Shown here: in pieces, positions 1 through 8,535 of the stretch
Layout: each line of letters opens with the position of its first letter
Position numbering within the stretch: position 1 is the first letter of the stretch
From: Lysinibacillus xylanilyticus
GTDB taxonomy: Bacteria; Bacillota; Bacilli; Bacillales_A; Planococcaceae
DNA: 64,000 nucleotides
Assembly (NCBI RefSeq): GCF_001183605.1
Contig: NZ_LFXJ01000010.1
Location: 124,001 to 188,000, forward strand
Direction of reading: 5' to 3'
Position numbers and translations under genes: made by a program
Notes under the pieces: model-generated
Seen by the model: only the letters and a program-made list of their open reading frames with translations
What the model was told of the DNA's origin: nothing
Database searches by the model: none

Positions 1-230
1 ATGCAGGTGTAACTGCGTGTGAAATGGTAGTCAATCGAGAAAAACGCCGTGGCTATAAAGTTTTAGCTGATCATGTGAATAAAATGGATAAATCTATGAA
101 GCGTCATATTATTGTAGAGCATATGGATGCACCATCTAAAAAGGTGTTAGCTTCTTTCTTAGAAGAGCTTAATCCGGACTTGTGGGTACGTAGTGAGGAG
201 CAGTTGCGTCAAGATTTATTTATTAAATAG
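1..230 (+). CDS. ywhD: YwhD family protein, 3' part only
   Basis: The gene is cut by the window edge. The reading frame is open from base 3 and gives AGVTACEMVVNREKRRGYK and onward to a stop at 228-230, so about 75 C-terminal residues are present. The segment around VNKMDKSMKRHIIVEHMD matches my memory of the conserved C-terminus of B. subtilis YwhD, a protein of about 170 residues with no established function. In B. subtilis ywhD lies beside pbpG, as here, which supports the call. An internal ATG at 24 opens the frame within the window but is not the true start. Confidence 0.85.
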   Translation, partial: AGVTACEMVVNREKRRGYKVLADHVNKMDKSMKRHIIVEHMDAPSKKVLASFLEELNPDLWVRSEEQLRQDLFIK

Positions 231-438
231 ACCTACAATGATTGAACAATCTGTGACATTTTGCAGTCGTTTCCGATATTAGGTTGAAAGTGGGTTTGAA
301 ACAAAGTAAACTTGATACAGAGCTTACATTTTAGTAAGCTAGGACGCTTGGTTCTGCGAATGTGATGAGCGCTATGCGGCATTTGAACAACCCAAGCCAA
401 ATGCCCCATGATGCTCATCTACTTCGCGAACCATAAAT

Positions 439-498
439 AAGAAAGGCTTTCTGTTCCCACGGACACAGCTCCGGGGAAGAGAAAGCTTTTCTTTATAT
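439..498 (+). terminator. Terminator-like hairpin after ywhD
   Basis: The arms AAGAAAGGCTTTCT (439-452) and AGAAAGCTTTTCTT (480-493) pair with one G.U. The loop contains a second small stem (CGGA/TCCG). It is followed only by a weak T/A tract. It lies between convergent ywhD and pbpG and may serve both. The rest of 231-573 holds no convincing gene. Confidence 0.55.
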
Positions 499-573
499 AT
501 ATATGTCTGTTACTTTGTCGAGAGCCTTCGTAAGTTAAAACGTTTATAGCTGATAAAGGTTCCGCATGATTAG

Positions 574-2628
574 TTAATTTTTAAAAATGGAGAATGGAAG
601 CATGTTCCAGAAATTTCCCCACGTATCGGTATCGAGAATATCGAAGTTTGAGCATTTTTCAGTAGGTACATCTTTCTCATCCATATAGACAAGACGTTGT
701 TTAGGGCAGGCATCTGTTGCTAATTTACCTGATTCAATATCGATGACCACACCTTTAACGTCTTTAGGTTTTGTAAAGTCTTCGTTCTTTGTACCTTTAT
801 TGACAGCCTCCATAAAGTCGATCCAAATCTGCTTTGTAGATGCAGTATCTTCTCTTTCCGTTAGATTTTTTCCTTGGTCATAGCCGTTCCACACGCCAGC
901 AGTTAAGCTAGGTGTAAATCCAATTAGCCACTGATCGCTATTTGTAGAGCCGGATTTGGCTGCATACGTATGCGTCATGCGAGAGCGAATGCCAATCCCT
1001 GTAGCTGGAGAATAATCACTAAAGACTGGATCGAAAATACCCGTCATCATTTCTGTTAAAATATACGTATTTTCCTTTGAGAGAACTGACTCAACTTCTT
1101 TATCAACTTCTTTATTTTCGTAGATGGTATCGCCATTAGCATTTTTAATAGAAACAATAGTAGTAGGCGTAGTTTTTTGACCTTGCGATGCTAAAGTATT
1201 ATATGCATTCGTCATTTCATATAACGTTGTTTCAGTCGTGCCAAGCGCGATGGATAAGTTGTCCTTCGTGCCGATATTCACGTTGAAGCGATTAGCCATT
1301 TCATGAAATGCTTTAAATCCAATCTCCTCTAAAGTTTTAACAGCGTAAATATTATCAGAAATAGCAATAGCTTGTGCCATTGACATATCATGATTTGCGA
1401 ATTTACCGTTAACATTTTTGGGTGAATATGTGGCACGTCCTTTATCATAAGTGAAAGTTGTCTCACCTACATTTAAATACGTTAAAGGTGTATAACCATT
1501 CTCTAAAGCTGCTGCATATAAAATAGGTTTAATGGTTGAGCCTGGCTGACGTTTTGCCTGTGTAACTCGGTTAAATGAACTTGTAGCATAGTCACGACCA
1601 CCAACTAATGCTGTAACGGCGCCTGTTTTGGATTTCATACTAACAAAAGCAGTTTGAAGATCATCATTAGGCATATGTTTGGCTACAGCTTCTTCTGCTG
1701 CTTTTTGGTGTTCTAGATTAAGAGTTGTTTGGATAGTCCAGCCACCTTCACTTATGTCGAGATTTTTCGATTTCAAAATTTCACTAGCCTCTTGCCATGC
1801 TACGTCAAGGAAAAATGGTGCTACAGATTTTGTTGCTACCCAGCTATCACTCTTTAAGACAAGCTGTTCACTTTCTGCACGTGTTTTTTCATCTTGCGTA
1901 ATAGCACCTTGATCGGCCATCAGTTTTAAAATAACGTGTTGGCGATTAGTTGCTTTATCTAAATTGACAATAGGGGAGTAAATACTTGGCCCTTTTGGAA
2001 CCCCAGTTAACATTGCTGCTTCTGCAAGTGTTAAATCTTTTGCAGATTTTCCGAAATAAAAACGACTTGCAGCTTCTACGCCGTACATACCATGGCCGTA
2101 GTAAACAGTATTCAAGTAACCTTCCAGTATTTCATCCTTATCATAAAAAACTTCTAATCTATAAGCATACAGTGCTTCATTTAATTTTCGTGTCCACGAT
2201 TTCTCGTGTGAAAGATATAGATTTCGAGCATATTGTTGTGTAATTGTACTTGCTCCTTGAACCTTACCTCCAGCCTTAATATCCACTAATAATGCACCAG
2301 CGATACGAGAAAAATCCAAACCGCCATGCTTATAAAAATCTTTATCCTCAACAGCTACTACTGCTTGCTTTAAATAGGGGGACATCTCATCAAGACTAAC
2401 CCAATAACGTCGTTCATTCGTAAAGTGATCCCCAATATGGTTCTCATTTTCATCTAAGAAAATAGAGGCTTTAGGTACGGTTAAAGGCGGAGCACCAGCC
2501 ACTTGAACATAGACGCGTAAAGCTATAAATGCTACTACAATTGCGGATGTAAAGGCGACAAAAAGGGTAAGTGCTTTACGTGTACGCTTTGAACGTTTTT
2601 GCTTACGTTGATAGCTTTTTCTCTTCAT
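574..2628 (-). CDS. pbpG: Class A penicillin-binding protein (transglycosylase/transpeptidase)
   Basis: Bifunctional peptidoglycan synthase of 684 residues that polymerises glycan from lipid II and cross-links stem peptides outside the membrane. A basic cytoplasmic N-terminus (KRKSYQRKQKRSKRTRK) precedes one membrane anchor at about residues 19-41. The GT51 domain shows the catalytic-Glu motif VEDKDFYKHGG and GASTITQQYARN. The transpeptidase domain shows the SxxK serine motif (PGSTIKP), SxN as SDN, and KSGS in place of the usual KTG. A good ribosome site (AGGTGA) precedes the ATG. The position between ywhD and speB matches B. subtilis pbpG (PBP2d), a sporulation-associated enzyme. That paralogue assignment rests on location and length and is less certain than the family. 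Confidence 0.85.
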   Translation of the reverse strand: MKRKSYQRKQKRSKRTRKALTLFVAFTSAIVVAFIALRVYVQVAGAPPLTVPKASIFLDENENHIGDHFTNERRYWVSLDEMSPYLKQAVVAVEDKDFYKHGGLDFSRIAGALLVDIKAGGKVQGASTITQQYARNLYLSHEKSWTRKLNEALYAYRLEVFYDKDEILEGYLNTVYYGHGMYGVEAASRFYFGKSAKDLTLAEAAMLTGVPKGPSIYSPIVNLDKATNRQHVILKLMADQGAITQDEKTRAESEQLVLKSDSWVATKSVAPFFLDVAWQEASEILKSKNLDISEGGWTIQTTLNLEHQKAAEEAVAKHMPNDDLQTAFVSMKSKTGAVTALVGGRDYATSSFNRVTQAKRQPGSTIKPILYAAALENGYTPLTYLNVGETTFTYDKGRATYSPKNVNGKFANHDMSMAQAIAISDNIYAVKTLEEIGFKAFHEMANRFNVNIGTKDNLSIALGTTETTLYEMTNAYNTLASQGQKTTPTTIVSIKNANGDTIYENKEVDKEVESVLSKENTYILTEMMTGIFDPVFSDYSPATGIGIRSRMTHTYAAKSGSTNSDQWLIGFTPSLTAGVWNGYDQGKNLTEREDTASTKQIWIDFMEAVNKGTKNEDFTKPKDVKGVVIDIESGKLATDACPKQRLVYMDEKDVPTEKCSNFDILDTDTWGNFWNMLPFSIFKN

Positions 2629-2992
2629 CCGACTTCACCTCGTTTTCTCACACTTGCGTATAGTATGTGTCTGAACATTCGTATTTAATCGAAATTATTG
2701 GTAAAAACTATTGCACTTTATTCAAAAACATCTATACTTTTTTTGTACTGTTTGAAATGCTAGCGTTCGACAAAAGAATACTACCTTGTAGATTTTAATC
2801 GAATTTTGCTAGACGTTCCAATAATGTATACGAGGATAGAAGGATAGAGGTTTCATTACATTCCTGTAAGTCCTTAATAGAGTAATGATAAAAAGGTTCA
2901 TCACTGAGATTTTTGGATAATATTTTGCTATATGAATAAGTAGTGATGAAATAAATTAAATAGGATTAATTAATAAAAGTGGAGGTTGAGTA
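2629..2992. other. Divergent intergenic region pbpG/speB
   Basis: This 364-bp AT-rich gap separates the divergent starts of pbpG and speB and must contain both promoters. I could not single out a strong sigma-A pair. There is no ORF of interest. In B. subtilis speE (spermidine synthase) sits between these genes, and it is absent here. Confidence 0.5.
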
Positions 2993-3865
2993 ATGAGATT
3001 TGATGAGGCTTATTCAGGAAATGTTTTTATAAAAAGTCATCCTACATATGAGGATGCTCAGGCGGTTATTTATGGTATGCCAATGGACTGGACAGTTAGT
3101 TATCGTCCGGGCTCACGCTTTGGTCCGCAGCGTATTCGTGAAGTATCTATTGGCCTAGAGGAATATAGCCCATATTTGGACCGTGAGCTAGAAGAAGTGA
3201 AATATTTTGATGCGGGTGATATACCGTTACCATTCGGCAATGCACAGCGCTCATTAAATGAAATTGAAAAGTATATCGAGAAGCTTTTAGCAGATGACAA
3301 GATTCCTGTAGGTATGGGTGGCGAACATTTAGTATCGTGGCCTGTTATGAAAGCTGTATCTGCAAAATATGATGACCTAGCAATTATCCACTTCGATGCA
3401 CATACAGACTTACGTGTAGAATATGAAGGGGAGCCACTTTCTCACTCAACTCCTATTCGTAAAATTGCTGAACATATCGGACCGAAAAATGTCTATTCAT
3501 TTGGTATTCGTTCAGGTATGAAGGAAGAATTCGAATGGGCAAAGGAAAATGGCATGCACATTTCAAAATTTGAAGTGCTAGAACCATTAAAAGAAGTATT
3601 ACCGTCTTTAGCAGGACGTAATGTTTACGTTACGATTGATATAGATGTACTTGACCCAGCACATGCACCTGGTACAGGAACAGTAGATTGCGGTGGTATT
3701 ACATCAAAAGAATTACTAGCGTCAATCCATGCGATTGCAGCAAGTAACGTCAATGTAGTGGGCTTTGACCTAGTTGAAGTAGCACCAATCTACGACTCAT
3801 CCGAAATGACTGCGAATACAGCGAGTAAATTGCTAAGAGAAATGATTTTGGGCTGGGTAAAATAA
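2993..3865 (+). CDS. speB: Agmatinase
   Basis: Cytoplasmic ureohydrolase of 290 residues that splits agmatine into putrescine and urea, the last step of the arginine-decarboxylase route to putrescine. The two-manganese site is visible: H112 in GGEH, D135/H137/D139 in HFDAHTD, and the two aspartates of DIDVLDP with the following HAPGTGT loop. A clear GGAGG lies about 10 bases before the ATG. It is monocistronic here with its own terminator. The speE gene usually just upstream is missing, so spermidine synthase must be elsewhere or absent. Pieces of this gene's 3' end recur at about 7.03 and 8.40 kb. Confidence 0.92.
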   Translation: MRFDEAYSGNVFIKSHPTYEDAQAVIYGMPMDWTVSYRPGSRFGPQRIREVSIGLEEYSPYLDRELEEVKYFDAGDIPLPFGNAQRSLNEIEKYIEKLLADDKIPVGMGGEHLVSWPVMKAVSAKYDDLAIIHFDAHTDLRVEYEGEPLSHSTPIRKIAEHIGPKNVYSFGIRSGMKEEFEWAKENGMHISKFEVLEPLKEVLPSLAGRNVYVTIDIDVLDPAHAPGTGTVDCGGITSKELLASIHAIAASNVNVVGFDLVEVAPIYDSSEMTANTASKLLREMILGWVK

Positions 3866-3898
3866 GTAGGTTTTTTTAATGTTTATATGAAGCGGTTG

Positions 3899-3936
3899 AA
3901 GTGGGGTATAGCAATGAGCTAGCCCCACTTTCTTTT
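3899..3936 (+). terminator. speB terminator
   Basis: AAGTGGGG (3899-3906) pairs with CCCCACTT (3923-3930). TAGC/GCTA forms an inner stem and TCTTTTT follows. The core (GTGGGG, AATGAGCT, CCCCAC) reappears in altered form at 7178-7224 and 8534-8585. Confidence 0.85.
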
Positions 3937-4180
3937 TAACTCTGACTAAATACAGATACCGTTTGCGCCTTCATCTCTTGGTTGTATATATTCAGGACTC
4001 CAAACTTTTCGGGATTAAAGAAATTCGACGAAAGAATTTTTGCTTAGAGCAGAGTTGTCACCAACTCTGAATATTAGGTTAGTTGATAAGGGGCAATTTG
4101 GGAATCGGCAAAATTGCAGACTGTTAATGACCACAGAATTATGGCGACATTGAGCGTCTAGGGCGGTTCTATAAGGAGAC
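3937..4180. other. Intergenic spacer with small hairpin
   Basis: No gene is seen. A perfect 8-bp hairpin (CAGAGTTG-TCAC-CAACTCTG, 4050-4069) lacks a T tract. The stretch around 4080-4120 vaguely resembles the dispersed MITE-like family but is too degenerate to claim. Confidence 0.4.
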
Positions 4181-4232
4181 AAGAAAGGGGTTAATCCCTA
4201 AATCATTGTTTAATGATTTTTGGGATAACCCC
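4181..4232 (-). terminator. Terminator of the minus-strand repeat protein
   Basis: GGGGTTAATCCC (4187-4198) pairs with GGGATAACCCC (4222-4232), and AATCATT/AATGATT forms an inner stem. On the minus strand the hairpin is followed by TTTCTT. It sits just downstream of the gene ending at 4244. Confidence 0.8.
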
Positions 4233-4243
4233 GAATATATTTA

Positions 4244-5359
4244 TTAATGTTTTGAAATATAAACTTTACCGTTTATCGTTACTTTAGAAGCTGAGATTAG
4301 AATTTCTTTATTTGCTTCCATATATGGATTTAAAATTTTGTCGATAGCACCCCATTTTTCATTAGATTTTTCATAGTCACCTTTTTTATCAAGAGCTGTT
4401 GCTTCTTCATAAAGCTTTTTTAATTGTTTTTGATCATTTGCCTTGATTTCGAAATCAAAGTTAGACAAGTAATCTTCAAAGCTAAGTGGCTTAAAATAAG
4501 GATTAATCATTTCATCGAATTCACCCCATAGCTTTTCAGATAATTGATCATTTTTATCTTTATCAGCTTTTTTAGCATCATTGTATAAAGTTTTTAGTTT
4601 TGGCATGGCATCAGCCGGGATATCTAATTCCAAATCTGAGATGTATTCTTCAAATGTTAACGGTGGATTTAGAACATCTAAGTAAGGTTGAAGAACCTTC
4701 TGGAATTCATCAAATTTTTCTTGTGCGTTTTCCTCTTTACCAGATTTCTCTAGTTTTATCCACTGTTGATAAATATCTTTAAGTTGTTTTTGATCTTTTT
4801 CTTTAATAACTATATTTTTTTCACTAAATCCATACTCTTCAATGAACTCTTCAAAGGATACAGGTACCCAGCTAGCTAAAATATACGGCTTTGTGATTTT
4901 ATCCATTTCAAGATTAACTTTTTCTACTTCATCATATTTCTCTTCTTTTTCTAACTTCTTCGTTTGATTAAACAACTTTTCTAATTTTGCTAGGTCTTCT
5001 TTTGTTATTTCTTTAGGTAAGCTTTTTTTATATACGTCAAACGTATAGAAGTCTGAATAATCTTGTACTAAGCTACCTTCTACAGAGATTTCCTGACCTT
5101 CTACTAAGTTCATTTTTTCTAATTGCTTATCTGAAAATTTCTGAAGGTCGATATAATAGTTTTTGCCGTCTTTCCCTTTAATTGTGATGCTATCTCCGTA
5201 TACGCTTTTAATAGTTCCTTTAATTTGTTGCTCAGCTTTAACAGTTATTTCGTTTGTTGTTTGTGCTGTTGTTGCCTCAGCTTGATGTGGCGTGAAGACA
5301 GCCATTCCTATTGTTAGTGCTGATACAATCATCCAAGATTTTTTAATTGTTTTTTTCAT
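4244..5359 (-). CDS. Secreted protein with four helical repeats (unknown function)
   Basis: I do not recognise this 371-residue protein. It begins with a typical Sec signal peptide (charged MKKTIKK, hydrophobic stretch, cleavage probably near HQAEA, about residue 29). Residues 41-110 look like a small beta domain (IKGTIKSVYGDSITIKG). The rest is four imperfect repeats of about 55-75 residues, each with a helix like QKQLKKLYEEA, a charged linker, a second helix ending in a NPY/KPY motif (KILNPY, MINPY, VLQPY, KITKPY), and, in three of the four, a following FEEF/FEEY/FEDY turn. There is no cysteine, catalytic motif, LPXTG or SLH domain, so it is probably released or wall-associated by charge. 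AAAGGAGA precedes the ATG. It may be an adhesion or surface-binding protein; that is only a guess. Confidence 0.8.
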   Translation of the reverse strand: MKKTIKKSWMIVSALTIGMAVFTPHQAEATTAQTTNEITVKAEQQIKGTIKSVYGDSITIKGKDGKNYYIDLQKFSDKQLEKMNLVEGQEISVEGSLVQDYSDFYTFDVYKKSLPKEITKEDLAKLEKLFNQTKKLEKEEKYDEVEKVNLEMDKITKPYILASWVPVSFEEFIEEYGFSEKNIVIKEKDQKQLKDIYQQWIKLEKSGKEENAQEKFDEFQKVLQPYLDVLNPPLTFEEYISDLELDIPADAMPKLKTLYNDAKKADKDKNDQLSEKLWGEFDEMINPYFKPLSFEDYLSNFDFEIKANDQKQLKKLYEEATALDKKGDYEKSNEKWGAIDKILNPYMEANKEILISASKVTINGKVYISKH

Positions 5360-5644
5360 AATTATTTCTCCTTTTATTTAAATGGTTAAATTTCTAATTA
5401 TTAGACGTCTTTCCAAATATAAAAAGTTAGTTAAAGTTGAAAAAAATTTTAAAATAGTTGGAAGGTATAGATTAATACTTAAACTTTTCCTTTTGACTAC
5501 CCGAACATTTAGAGGATGGCTGTTAAATCAAAGGCGAAAAAGTGGGGTGGGTTAGCTTTAATCCCTTTAAGCTCTAACTTCAGATACTGTTTGCTCATCC
5601 AACCCCTAGAGAAAGGGGTCATAAACTGTATGGATCCCATTGTT
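5360..5644. other. Intergenic region upstream of the repeat protein
   Basis: It holds the leader and promoter zone of the minus-strand repeat protein (ribosome site TCTCCTTTT read on the plus strand). At 5535-5610 there is a segment similar to sequence after speB (AGATACTGTTTGCTCATC here, AGATACCGTTTGCGCC there). A 61-codon open frame at 5516-5701 runs through the downstream terminator and is not believed. Confidence 0.45.
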
Positions 5645-5692
5645 AAAAAAAGCAAGGCGCCATCCAAAATACATCGGATAGCGCCTTGCTAT
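5645..5692 (-). terminator. SDR gene terminator
   Basis: AGCAAGGCGC (5651-5660) pairs perfectly with GCGCCTTGCT (5681-5690), with an inner ATCC/GGAT. On the minus strand the stem is followed by a run of Ts (A-run 5645-5650). Confidence 0.9.
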
Positions 5693-5706
5693 TTCAAATA
5701 GTTCTA

Positions 5707-6423
5707 TTAAGGGTTCGTTGACCAAAGTCCAGCATGTTTTAATACAACACGTGGATGAAGTTTTAGTTGTGCAACCATTAAATCTGCTAAATCTTCTGCT
5801 TGCATCACTTTTTCTGGATTGCCGTCTGTTAAGTTAAGTTCAACTGCCATATCTGTAGCAACGGTACTTGGCGTTAATGTCGTAACACGAATGTTTTTCT
5901 TACGCACTTCAAGCATTAATGATTCACTTAGTCCGATAACTGCAGCTTTTGAAGCCGAGTATGCACTTGTAATCGGCGCACCTTTTTGACCAGCTGTTGA
6001 TGAGATATTAATAATGTCGCCTGTGTTGCGCTCTAACATCTCCGGTAATACAGCGCGTGTTGTATAGTACACACCTTTTACGTTAACATCGATAATATTT
6101 GTCCATTCCTCAGGCGTTAAGTCCATGAAGCTACCGAATTTTGAGATGCCGGCATTGTTTACTAAAATGTCGATGGCGCCAAGCTCTCCACGAATAGATT
6201 CAACGGCTGTGGTAATAGAGTCTAAATCCGCAACATTTGCCACGGCGATTGCTACCTTCACATCATACGGTTTAAGTTCCTCTGCTACTTGTTGTAAATT
6301 TTCAAGAGTACGTCCAACAAGACCTACGTGGATATCTTCTTGTGCAAAAGCTACTGCTGTTGCGCGTCCTATTCCACGCCCTGCTCCTGTAATTAACGCC
6401 ACTTTTCCTGCGATTGTTTGCAT
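5707..6423 (-). CDS. SDR-family 3-oxoacyl-ACP reductase-like oxidoreductase
   Basis: Classical short-chain dehydrogenase of 238 residues, expected to use NADP(H) in the cytoplasm. The Rossmann glycine motif GAGRGIGRA, the NNAG motif, the catalytic serine (INISSTAG) and YSASK are all present. The C-terminus ends LWSTNP. The annotated start is the ATG at 6423 ([19 protein letters not shown]), preceded by AAAGGAG. A longer open frame to 6501 has no ribosome site and adds a non-homologous extension. Its substrate cannot be read from sequence, and FabG-like is the nearest description. It is divergent from an HxlR regulator that probably controls it. Confidence 0.85.
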   Translation of the reverse strand: MQTIAGKVALITGAGRGIGRATAVAFAQEDIHVGLVGRTLENLQQVAEELKPYDVKVAIAVANVADLDSITTAVESIRGELGAIDILVNNAGISKFGSFMDLTPEEWTNIIDVNVKGVYYTTRAVLPEMLERNTGDIINISSTAGQKGAPITSAYSASKAAVIGLSESLMLEVRKKNIRVTTLTPSTVATDMAVELNLTDGNPEKVMQAEDLADLMVAQLKLHPRVVLKHAGLWSTNP

Positions 6424-6549
6424 GTTTTTCGCTCCTTTAGTTGAGATAATTTTATTTAGACGAAAAAATAGATTAAGATTTGTCTTTAAGACTATCCTCA
6501 TTTTACTACGGTTTTATACATTGTGAAGAGTGCACTTTTTGGTGCGGAG

Positions 6550-6564
6550 GTTACTAAAGGTAAC
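6550..6564. promoter_or_regulatory. Candidate HxlR operator
   Basis: The inverted repeat GTTAC-TAAAG-GTAAC lies 28 bases before hxlR and 126 bases before the divergent SDR gene. HxlR proteins bind short dyads between divergent genes, so the position fits. Binding is inferred. Confidence 0.5.
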
Positions 6565-6592
6565 TTACAAGAAATAAAAGGGAGTTAGCTCT

Positions 6593-7036
6593 ATGTCAGA
6601 TAAATTAAGAGAAGAGATAAAAGAGAGAATATTAAATAACGATTATCATTGCGAAAAGGAACTTACCTTATCAATTATTAGCGGGAAATGGAAAGTTGTT
6701 ATTTTGTGGCATTTAGGTGTAGAAGGGCCACATCGCTTCAGTGAGCTTCAAAGACTTTTTCCGAAAATATCTCATAAGATATTATCAAACCAATTACGTG
6801 AACTGATGGAAGATGGGATTGTTCATCGAGAAGTGTTTCCAGAAGTTCCTCCGAAAGTCGAATATTCCATGACAGCACTAGGGATGACGTTATTACCAAT
6901 CGTTGAGTTGATGTATGAATGGGGAAAAAAGAGAATTGATCAAATTAAACAAGAAAGCAATGAGAAAAATAACGAAGTCATTTCCGATGATTTAAATAGC
7001 GATGCTGCGAAAGTGAAACATCAGTCGCGAATATAA
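6593..7036 (+). CDS. HxlR family transcriptional regulator
   Basis: DNA-binding protein of 147 residues. The winged helix-turn-helix core runs from about residue 19 to 110: [39 protein letters not shown], then the wing ([14 protein letters not shown]). A conserved cysteine (C20) sits where redox-sensing HxlR proteins such as HypR carry theirs, so thiol or aldehyde sensing is possible. A charged tail of about 30 residues follows. It is divergent from the SDR gene, its likely target. The stop codon lies at the junction with a fragment resembling the 3' end of speB, so the last few residues may be acquired sequence. Confidence 0.85.
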   Translation: MSDKLREEIKERILNNDYHCEKELTLSIISGKWKVVILWHLGVEGPHRFSELQRLFPKISHKILSNQLRELMEDGIVHREVFPEVPPKVEYSMTALGMTLLPIVELMYEWGKKRIDQIKQESNEKNNEVISDDLNSDAAKVKHQSRI

Positions 7037-7072
7037 CAAATTGCTAAGAGAAATGATTTTAGGATAGGTCAA
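7025..7072 (+). repeat. Remnant of speB 3' end (copy 1)
   Basis: AAATTGCTAAGAGAAATGAT and the following TTT (from 7039) match the last codons of speB (3832-3854) exactly over 23 bases. The flanking GCGAATA also matches. In speB these bases encode KLLREMILG. Here they are non-coding and directly abut hxlR. Confidence 0.75.
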
Positions 7073-7080
7073 ACAATTTA

Positions 7081-7174
7081 TTTAACTTCTTTCAGCGGGT
7101 GTCAAAACACCCGCTGAAAGAAGTTAAAGCCTTCGGCGGATGTCACGGAATTATGCCGAGGCATAATTGATTAA
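7081..7174. repeat. Hairpin-type dispersed repeat (family 2), copy 1
   Basis: A perfect 22-bp stem (7081-7102 with 7107-7128) has a CAAA loop and core CTTCTTTCAGCGGGTGT. A linker CCTTCGGCGGATGTCACGG follows, and then a second palindrome AATTATGCC-GA-GGCATAATT. Related copies lie at 8447-8535 and 23223-23420, with fragments at about 39063, 47340 and 52003. Confidence 0.8.
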
Positions 7175-7177
7175 TGT

Positions 7178-7226
7178 GGCTAAAAGTGGGGGAGGCGTAA
7201 TGAGTTTACTTTTTAGTCCCACTTGT
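7178..7226 (+). terminator. Terminator-like hairpin, variant of the speB terminator
   Basis: AAGTGGG pairs with CCCACTT, and CTAAAAGT pairs with ACTTTTTAG as a competing fold. The central GTAATGAG is shared with the speB terminator. The T tract is weak. Confidence 0.5.
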
Positions 7227-7287
7227 ATTTGGCAAACATAATCATTACAGGTTCAATAGATATGGGGAAATAACAAGCTTTCTTAGG

Positions 7288-7322
7288 AAAAAAGCTCATT
7301 TACGAAGTGAGCTTTTTTATTT
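7288..7322 (+). terminator. Terminator upstream of TetR pseudogene
   Basis: AAAAAAGCTCA and TGAGCTTTTTT (7308-7318) form the stem, with a T-rich run after it. The same hairpin recurs upstream of the second TetR copy. Confidence 0.75.
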
Positions 7323-7358
7323 TTTTTGGAAACTTTTTGATTAGATTCACATATCTTA

Positions 7359-7406
7359 TTGACATGGCTAGGAAAAAAATTTGCATTATGGGTAACGGAG
7401 GTTACC
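7359..7406 (+). promoter_or_regulatory. Promoter/operator remnant of TetR cassette 1
   Basis: TTGACA at 7359-7364 is followed by a degenerate -10 (TGCATT, 7382). The dyad GGTAAC-GGAG-GTTACC (7391-7406) matches the operator of cassette 2 at the same spacing. It may still be read by the cassette 2 regulator and so control the first CPBP gene. Confidence 0.6.
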
Positions 7407-7428
7407 TATTGAACGGAGGCAAATTTTT

Positions 7429-7632
7429 TTGACCAAAAGAGCGATTTACTGAGGAGATTCTATTGGATTGTGCTTTTGAAATGGTTAGGAAGAATGACGT
7501 TGATGGTGTGAATGCAAGGGATTTAGCAAAAGAGTTAGGTTGCTCGACAAAACTTAAGCTTGGAAATTGAAAGTATTTAAAAAGACGTTTTTGAAGGCGT
7601 TAAACAAAAATTATTGAATGGAGAAAGTAAAT
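7429..7632 (+). pseudogene. TetR regulator pseudogene (internal deletion and frameshift)
   Basis: This is a decayed copy of the intact TetR gene at 8784-9353. The ribosome site and TTG start are recognisable, but bases are lost after the TTG, shifting the frame. The helix-turn-helix part corresponding to ILMDCAFEM to KELGCSTK can be followed to about 7550. Roughly 380-400 bases are then missing, and homology resumes at the very 3' end (GAAGGCGTTAAACAAAAATT). The following CPBP gene is intact. No functional repressor can be made from this copy. Confidence 0.88.
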
Positions 7633-8383
7633 GAAAAATTCACCTATTCTTTTATCAATATTATTTACTGTACTTGCACTTGTTTTTCCTGCTATAGCTG
7701 GAGCGATTATAACAATCAAAAATATAAGTAGCATAAGCTCAATATTTTTGATTCAATTTATCTCCACTGCAGCTGGTGTTCTAGTTATTCTTTTGATCAT
7801 GAAAAAAAGTAAATTCTCTTTCCAAGATTTCGGATTCAGAAAGTTTAAAGCAGAGGCGTGGATGGCTGTTATCGTTGTTATTGAGCTAGTTCCATTCTTA
7901 AATGGTATTACAGATAATGATGGTTTTTCTGCGAAGTATTTATTTATTTTACTTCTATTTGTTATTGCAGTTGGTTTTTGTGAAGAGCTTATTTTCCGAG
8001 GTCTAATTTTCAAATATTTATCAGTAAAAGGGCTTAAAGTGGCTATTATAGGTTCCTCAATTTTGTTTGGTATTGGACATCTTGCAAATTTAGCTTCCGG
8101 TCAGGATTTTTTAATGACATTACTACAAATTATTTTTGCATTCCTCTTTGGGCTAGTTTGTGCAGAAATTGTAGCAAAGACAAAAAGTATTATTTTCCCG
8201 ATTGTCTGGCACGCTACGCACGATTTTATTGCATTCATGACTGATAAAAGTGAGCCGAATGTCCTTGCGGTTTCTATTTATGTCTTTCAGTGTATAGTGT
8301 TAATAGGTCTCGTAATTTATTTCTGGAGAGCTTTATTTACTAAGAAAGATAAGTCGGGAGCGATAATCATAAACAATGGGTAG
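7631..8383 (+). CDS. CPBP family intramembrane metalloprotease (copy 1)
   Basis: Membrane protein of 250 residues with about seven to eight hydrophobic segments and the CPBP (CAAX protease/bacteriocin-processing, Abi) signature. The motifs are CEELIFRG (EExxxR, catalytic glutamates), FGIGH, and WHATHD (second histidine). Family members are glutamate-type intramembrane proteases. Bacterial ones act in bacteriocin self-immunity, signalling or surface-protein control, and the substrate here is unknown. It is about 80% identical by eye to the copy at 9350. Its own TetR has decayed, so it may be constitutive or controlled in trans. The C-terminal tail (KKDKSGAIIINNG) differs from copy 2. Confidence 0.87.
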   Translation: MKNSPILLSILFTVLALVFPAIAGAIITIKNISSISSIFLIQFISTAAGVLVILLIMKKSKFSFQDFGFRKFKAEAWMAVIVVIELVPFLNGITDNDGFSAKYLFILLLFVIAVGFCEELIFRGLIFKYLSVKGLKVAIIGSSILFGIGHLANLASGQDFLMTLLQIIFAFLFGLVCAEIVAKTKSIIFPIVWHATHDFIAFMTDKSEPNVLAVSIYVFQCIVLIGLVIYFWRALFTKKDKSGAIIINNG

Positions 8384-8397
8384 CCTGAGAGTTACGT

Positions 8398-8442
8398 TTA
8401 ATGGGATCCGCTAAGAGAACTGGTACTGGGCTAGATAAAACA
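8398..8442 (+). repeat. Remnant of speB 3' end (copy 2)
   Basis: GCTAAGAGAA and TGGGCTAGATAAAA align with the last codons of speB (GCTAAGAGAA, TGGGCTGGGTAAAA). It is more diverged at the 5' side than copy 1 but closer to speB at the 3' side. It is followed, as in copy 1, by CAATTTATTTAACTTC. Confidence 0.6.
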
Positions 8443-8446
8443 ATTT

Positions 8447-8535
8447 ATTTAACTTCTTCAGCTGGTATCCAAACACCTGCTGAAAGAAGTTAAAACCTCC
8501 GGACGCAATTATACCGAGGCATAGTTGATTAATGT
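8447..8535. repeat. Family 2 hairpin repeat, copy 2
   Basis: It has the same order as copy 1. The first hairpin (ACTTCTTCAGC with GCTGAAAGAAGT) is now imperfect. A shortened linker (CCTCCGGACGCAATTATACC) follows, and then the second palindrome with GGCATAGTTG. Confidence 0.7.

Noticed and set aside
4080..4160. Another MITE-like copy
   Set aside because: Only short stretches such as GTTGATAAGG and GGGAATCGGC resemble the family. It is too weak to claim.
5516..5701. 61-codon open frame
   Set aside because: It runs through the strong terminator of the SDR gene and has no homology that I recognise.
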